Positions 5,508 to 10,818 of a stretch of DNA of 10,818 nucleotides are shown in pieces (the stretch's first letter is position 1; the number at the start of each line of letters is the position of its first letter). This DNA is from Geminicoccaceae bacterium (lineage in GTDB: Bacteria > Pseudomonadota > Alphaproteobacteria > Geminicoccales > Geminicoccaceae), in assembly GCA_020446285.1 (NCBI GenBank), contig JAGREZ010000267.1, positions 1-10,818 of the forward strand, in the 5' to 3' direction. Made by a program: the position numbers and the translations under genes. The notes beneath the pieces were generated by a model. That model made no database searches, was not told where the DNA came from, and worked only from the letters and a program-made list of their open reading frames with translations.

Positions 5508-6300
5508 AACCGCGGTTTTGGGCCCAGCGTGGCGGACGGCGTTCGAGAAAGGCGGCTATTCCTTCGCGTGCTTCCTCGGTTTCCCACGCATCGGCAAGGC
5601 GCTCGACGGAATTCTCGATCACCGCCTCATCGATTCTCGCTCCAAGCGAGCGTGCAAGTGCCTTGGCGCGTGCGACAGCACCGGTGGCAACCGCCAGATA
5701 GGGGCGAACGGCTTTCTCGACCGTTTCGTCGAGAGCGGTGCTGTCGGCGATTTCGCCTGCCAGACCGAGCCGCCAGGCTTCTTCGGCATCGAACTTTGCC
5801 GAGGACATGAAAACCCGCCGCGCCGGTCCCTCGCCCATGCGTGCGATCACATATGGACCGATCGTCGCGGGGATCAGGCCCAGTCGCGTTTCGGTCAGGG
5901 CAAAACGGCAGGATCTTGCGGCGATTACCTGATCGCACACGGCAAGAAGACCGATCCCGCCACCGTACACATCACCATGAACACGGGCGACAAGCGGCCG
6001 CGGCAGCGTATTGAGTGCGTGAAGCATCGACGCCAGGCGGTGGGCTTCGCGCATGCGTGTGGCACGATCTGCCTCGATCTGCGCCATCATCCACTGCAGA
6101 TCACCACCGGCACAGAAGGTCTTGCCGCGTGCCTCGAGCACCACGCATCGTATGCTATCGTCGCCGGCAAGCATGGTTACCGCCTCGTCAAGCTCATCGA
6201 CCATGCGCGCGGAAAGCGCATTGTGTTTGTCCGGGCGGTTCAGGACGAGACGGGCGACACCCCGTACGTCGCTGAAAAGACCGATGGTCTCGAAGGTCAT
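5506..6300 (-). CDS. liuC: 3-methylglutaconyl-CoA hydratase (enoyl-CoA hydratase family)
   Basis: A 264-residue crotonase-fold enzyme that hydrates 3-methylglutaconyl-CoA to HMG-CoA in leucine breakdown. The CoA/oxyanion-hole segments are CAGGD (63-67) and YGGGIG (112-117). The active-site glutamate E137 lies in TETRLGLIPATIGPY (136-150). The RLGLIPAT-x-x-PY signature is typical of bacterial LiuC. The first of the two glutamates of mammalian crotonase is a glycine here (G117), as in other LiuC proteins from memory. Its ATG overlaps the HMG-CoA lyase stop in an ATGA (6297-6300), so translation is probably coupled. Context settles the substrate: it follows both MCC subunits and HMG-CoA lyase. 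A generic enoyl-CoA hydratase is the only alternative. Confidence 0.9.
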   Translation of the reverse strand: MTFETIGLFSDVRGVARLVLNRPDKHNALSARMVDELDEAVTMLAGDDSIRCVVLEARGKTFCAGGDLQWMMAQIEADRATRMREAHRLASMLHALNTLPRPLVARVHGDVYGGGIGLLAVCDQVIAARSCRFALTETRLGLIPATIGPYVIARMGEGPARRVFMSSAKFDAEEAWRLGLAGEIADSTALDETVEKAVRPYLAVATGAVARAKALARSLGARIDEAVIENSVERLADAWETEEAREGIAAFLERRPPRWAQNRG

Positions 6301-7154
6301 GTGCCATTCCCGAGATGTCTTGCGAAATCGGCTGTGTCCGCGAGACGTGTGCGGTCGATTCCGGTGTGAAAGCCCAGCTCATCCAGCCGTCTGACCAGTG
6401 CCTCGCTGGCGAGATTGCCCGGCGCTCCCGGAGCGAACGGACACCCGCCAAGGCCGCCGACGGCCGAATCGAATGTACGAAGTCCGAGTTCGAGGCTCAC
6501 CTCGACATTGGCGAGCGCCTGCCCGCCGGTATCGTGATAGTGTCCGGCCAGACGCGATGGATCGGCGATCACGAGAACCGCATCCAGCATCCTGCGGATC
6601 GCGGCTGGACCGGCCTTGCCGGTGGTGTCGCCGAGGCTGACCTCGTAGCATCCCATCTCGAGCAGGGCCTGCGTCACCCCGGCGACCGCTGCCGGCGGTG
6701 TCGATCCATCGTAGGGACACAGGGCGACGCACGAAACATACCCGCGAACCGGTATTCCGTCCGCCTGCGCGGCGTCGATTACGGGCCGGAAACGCTCAAG
6801 GCTCTCATTGATCGAACAATTGATGTTGGCGCGGCTGAAGCCTTCCGACGCGCTCGCGAACACCGCGATCTCGTCGATATTCGCCATGCGGGCCCGCTCA
6901 TAACCGCGCATGTTGGGAACGAGTGCTGAATAGCTGCATGAAGGTGCGCGACGCATGCCGGCAATCACATCGGATCCGTCCGCCATCTGCGGGACGCGGC
7001 GCGGATCGACGAAACTCGCGACCTCGATCTTGCGGAAACCGCATGCCGTGAGCCGTTCGGCCAGCTCGATCTTGTCCCGGGTCGCGATGGGTCGTTTCTC
7101 GTTCTGCAGGCCATCGCGCGGTCCCACCTCGAAGACGGTGACACTCTCAGCCAT
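6297..7154 (-). CDS. liuE: Hydroxymethylglutaryl-CoA lyase
   Basis: A 285-residue TIM-barrel lyase that splits HMG-CoA into acetoacetate and acetyl-CoA. Catalytic and metal residues are visible: R13-D14 in EVGPRDGLQNEK (9-20), D-x-T in LGDTTGK (174-180), H205-x-H207 in GHYHDTGGQALAN, the mobile-loop cysteine C238 in GGLGGCPF, and N247 in GAPGN. The start is the ATG at 7154, preceded by GAGGA at 8 bases; an in-frame extension to 7259 adds 35 Arg-rich residues lying inside the MCC alpha gene and is not real. The start overlaps the end of the MCC alpha gene by 8 bases, and the stop overlaps the liuC ATG. The CPYDG (146-150) loop fits true HMG-CoA lyase over related isopropylmalate-synthase-fold enzymes. 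Confidence 0.94.
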   Translation of the reverse strand: MAESVTVFEVGPRDGLQNEKRPIATRDKIELAERLTACGFRKIEVASFVDPRRVPQMADGSDVIAGMRRAPSCSYSALVPNMRGYERARMANIDEIAVFASASEGFSRANINCSINESLERFRPVIDAAQADGIPVRGYVSCVALCPYDGSTPPAAVAGVTQALLEMGCYEVSLGDTTGKAGPAAIRRMLDAVLVIADPSRLAGHYHDTGGQALANVEVSLELGLRTFDSAVGGLGGCPFAPGAPGNLASEALVRRLDELGFHTGIDRTRLADTADFARHLGNGT

Positions 7155-9159
7155 CGCCGGTTTCCTCGCTGCGCAGGCGCAGAAGAAGGGTGCCATCCTC
7201 GACCTGGTCGCCTTCTGCCGCCCCGAGGATCTCGACAATCCCGTCGCGCGGCGCGACAAGCGTATGTTCCATCTTCATGGCCTCCAGAACGAACAGCCGC
7301 TGGCCCTTCATCACACGCTCGCCTTCGCTCGCCCCGACAAGCTTGACCAGGCCCGGCATGGGCGCGGTGATCCCGTCGTCCGCCTCGGCCGGTTCATCCT
7401 CACCGGCAAGCGGATCGGGACAGTCGAAGCCGTGGGCATCGCCGTCGAGAAAGATGGTGACATGTTCGCCGGCAATTGCCAGTCGGGCGTGAAAGACATG
7501 ACCTTCGAGCTCGCATTCGACGGCGTGATCGTTGGTTGCGCGAACCGACAATGCGATCCGCCACCCTCCGCAGGCCACCTCGAAGCGGTGACCACCCAGT
7601 GAAGAAACCACGAAATCATGACCGTTGCCGCGCCGTTCGAGGCGGATGTGCGAGGCATTCGTCGACCACTGGCGCCAGCCGACGAGGTTGTACCAGGGAT
7701 CTGTTCCAACCGGGCGGCGCAGAAGACCCAGAGAGACAATCGCGGCGATCGCCATGTGTCTGCGGTCAGTGCCGGCAACCTCCACGAGCCTGTCGAGATC
7801 GCGTGCGATCAGTCCCGTATCCACCTCGCCGCGGGCGAACCCGTCATGCCGGGCGAGCGCGCGGAGAAGCGCGAGGTTGGTGGTCGTACCGGCGATTTCG
7901 ATCATTCCGAGCACGGATATCAGCCGTGCCAGCGCGTCTTCGCGTGTTTCGCCATGGACGATCAGCTTGGCGATCATCGGATCATAGTGCGGAGTGATTG
8001 AATCGCCCTCGACGACCCCGCTGTCGATACGCACCGGCGAGTGTTCGAAAGCCGCATGCGGCGGCATGGCGAGGTGTGAGATCTGCCCGGTTGCAGGCAG
8101 GAAACCGCGTGTGACATCCTCGGCACAGATCCGTGCCTCGAAGGCGTGGCCGTCGATGGCCAGATCGTCCTGGACGAACGGCAGGGACGCGCCGGCGGCA
8201 ATGCGCAATTGCCATTCGACGAGATCCAGCCCCGTGATCGCCTCCGTAACGGGGTGCTCGACCTGGAGACGGGTGTTCATCTCCATGAACCAGAACCCGT
8301 CGGGACGCAGTCCTCTCGTGCCGTCGGCGATGAACTCGACCGTGCCGGCTCCGGCATATCCGATGGCACGCGCCGCCTCGACCGCTGCCCTGCCCATCGC
8401 CGCCCGCATCTCGGCACTCATCCCCGGTGCCGGCGCCTCCTCGATTACCTTCTGATGACGCCGCTGCAACGAACAGTCGCGCTCGAAGAGATGCACGACA
8501 TGGCCATGGGTATCGGCGAGCACCTGGATTTCCACATGCCGCGGCGAAGTGATGTAGCGTTCGATGAGACAATGCGGATCGCCGAAACTCGCCTCGGCCT
8601 CGCGCATCGCCCCTTCGAGCGAGTCATGAAAATCCCCGGATCGCTCGACCAGCCGCATTCCCTTGCCACCACCACCGGCTCGCGCCTTGATGAGGACGGG
8701 ATAGCCGATTCGCTCCGCTTCTTTGAACAGGAGTGCCGGATCGAGACTCTCGCCGTGCCAGCCCGGCACGATCGGTACGCCGGCCCGGTCCATGAGTGCC
8801 TTCGCGGCATCCTTGAGCCCCATCGCCCGGATTGCGGATGCGGGCGGACCGATGAAAGTGAGCCCCGCTGCCTCCACGGCTTCGGCAAAATCGGGATTTT
8901 CCGACAGGAAACCGTAGCCCGGATGGATGGCTTTGGCGCCGGTTCGAAGCGCCGCCTCGATGATCGCCGGACCGCGCAGATAACTTTCGCTTGCAGCCGC
9001 ACCGCCAACATGGATGGCCTCGTCGGCCATTGCGACATGCCGGGCATTCCGGTCGGCGCTGCTGAAGATGGTAACCGTGGCGATACCGAGGCGTCTTGCG
9101 GTCGCCATGACACGGCAGGCAATCTCGCCGCGATTGGCAACCAGAATCCTGTCGAACAT
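7147..9159 (-). CDS. liuD: Methylcrotonyl-CoA carboxylase alpha (biotin) subunit
   Basis: A 670-residue biotin-dependent carboxylase subunit. The biotin carboxylase domain fills about 1-450: FDRILVANRGEIA at the start, HPGYGFLSEN (79-88), the ATP-grasp loop AGGGGKGMRL (161-170) and EMNTRLQVEHPVTE (293-306). A linker/BT region follows (about 460-590). A biotinyl domain ends the protein with EAMKMEH, biotin site K629. With the beta subunit it carboxylates 3-methylcrotonyl-CoA to 3-methylglutaconyl-CoA using ATP and bicarbonate. I prefer the ATG at 9159, which fits the family N terminus and has GTGAGG 6 bases upstream; a GTG at 9171 would add four residues and overlap the liuB stop. Propionyl- or geranyl-CoA carboxylase are alternatives by domain layout, but HMG-CoA lyase and hydratase as neighbours point to MCC. 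Confidence 0.93.
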   Translation of the reverse strand: MFDRILVANRGEIACRVMATARRLGIATVTIFSSADRNARHVAMADEAIHVGGAAASESYLRGPAIIEAALRTGAKAIHPGYGFLSENPDFAEAVEAAGLTFIGPPASAIRAMGLKDAAKALMDRAGVPIVPGWHGESLDPALLFKEAERIGYPVLIKARAGGGGKGMRLVERSGDFHDSLEGAMREAEASFGDPHCLIERYITSPRHVEIQVLADTHGHVVHLFERDCSLQRRHQKVIEEAPAPGMSAEMRAAMGRAAVEAARAIGYAGAGTVEFIADGTRGLRPDGFWFMEMNTRLQVEHPVTEAITGLDLVEWQLRIAAGASLPFVQDDLAIDGHAFEARICAEDVTRGFLPATGQISHLAMPPHAAFEHSPVRIDSGVVEGDSITPHYDPMIAKLIVHGETREDALARLISVLGMIEIAGTTTNLALLRALARHDGFARGEVDTGLIARDLDRLVEVAGTDRRHMAIAAIVSLGLLRRPVGTDPWYNLVGWRQWSTNASHIRLERRGNGHDFVVSSLGGHRFEVACGGWRIALSVRATNDHAVECELEGHVFHARLAIAGEHVTIFLDGDAHGFDCPDPLAGEDEPAEADDGITAPMPGLVKLVGASEGERVMKGQRLFVLEAMKMEHTLVAPRDGIVEILGAAEGDQVEDGTLLLRLRSEETGDG

Positions 9160-9167
9160 GTGCGGCC

Positions 9168-10775
<1,608 letters not shown>

Positions 10776-10776
10776 C

Positions 10777-10818
10777 TCAGGCGGTCTCCCGGAACAGTTC
10801 GCGGCCGATCAGCATGCG
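10777..10818 (-). CDS. liuA: 3' end of isovaleryl-CoA dehydrogenase (partial)
   Basis: Only the last 13 codons and the stop (10777-10779) are in the window; the rest lies to the right. They encode [13 protein letters not shown], which matches the usual C terminus of isovaleryl-CoA dehydrogenase (from memory, typically after SEIR). The enzyme is an FAD acyl-CoA dehydrogenase making 3-methylcrotonyl-CoA, the substrate of the two carboxylase subunits encoded next. One base separates its stop from the liuB ATG. The short piece alone would fit other acyl-CoA dehydrogenases, but the operon context makes liuA by far the best call. Confidence 0.85.
   Translation of the reverse strand, partial: RMLIGRELFRETA

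Noticed and set aside
5467..6369. 300-codon plus-strand open frame
   Set aside because: It is antisense to the methylglutaconyl-CoA hydratase gene and has no family motifs.
7155..7259. N-terminal extension of the HMG-CoA lyase frame
   Set aside because: The 35 added residues are Arg-rich and lie inside the MCC alpha biotinyl domain; the ATG at 7154 has a GAGGA site and fits the family N terminus.

Overview
The window looks like chromosomal DNA of a GC-rich alphaproteobacterium. Support for this is the leucine/isovalerate (liu) operon in the order acyl-CoA dehydrogenase, MCC beta, MCC alpha, HMG-CoA lyase, hydratase; the densely packed genes; the high G+C third positions; and the general look of the proteins. 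The exact order or genus cannot be read from the sequence.

Left part (1-3786). The window opens inside a repeat-built, probably surface-exposed protein that ends at 526 with a clean UUCG-loop terminator. Next, on the minus strand, is a YihU-type sulfolactaldehyde-reductase-like dehydrogenase. Divergent from it is the most unusual gene here: one 413-residue protein carrying HisA, HisI and HisE domains in that order. These are three consecutive steps of histidine biosynthesis. Its HisI-HisE half resembles the front of fungal HIS4 more than stand-alone bacterial enzymes (comparison from memory). It lies outside any his operon. A Tat-type SYLF/YSC84 lipoprotein follows on the minus strand.

Middle (3787-4629). 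An unrecognised, probably helical protein of about 150 residues is followed by a 180-base stretch (4261-4440) that is only 33% G+C by direct count, against clearly GC-rich flanks. This stretch holds divergent sigma70-like promoters. The rightward promoter has no protein gene to drive. It reads into about 200 bases of strong, partly mutually exclusive hairpins ending in an 11-bp inverted repeat, which is a candidate small RNA.

Right part (4630-10818). A tightly packed minus-strand operon runs right to left: the last 13 codons of isovaleryl-CoA dehydrogenase, MCC beta subunit, MCC alpha (biotin) subunit, HMG-CoA lyase and methylglutaconyl-CoA hydratase. After a short gap with a hairpin comes an SDR dehydrogenase of unknown substrate. 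Together the first five convert isovaleryl-CoA to acetoacetate and acetyl-CoA. Neighbouring starts and stops overlap or nearly touch, so translation is probably coupled.

The liu operon is ordinary. The items worth following are the HisA-HisI-HisE fusion, the AT-rich island with its candidate RNA, the repeat protein at the left edge, and the YihU-type reductase away from any sulfoquinovose genes.
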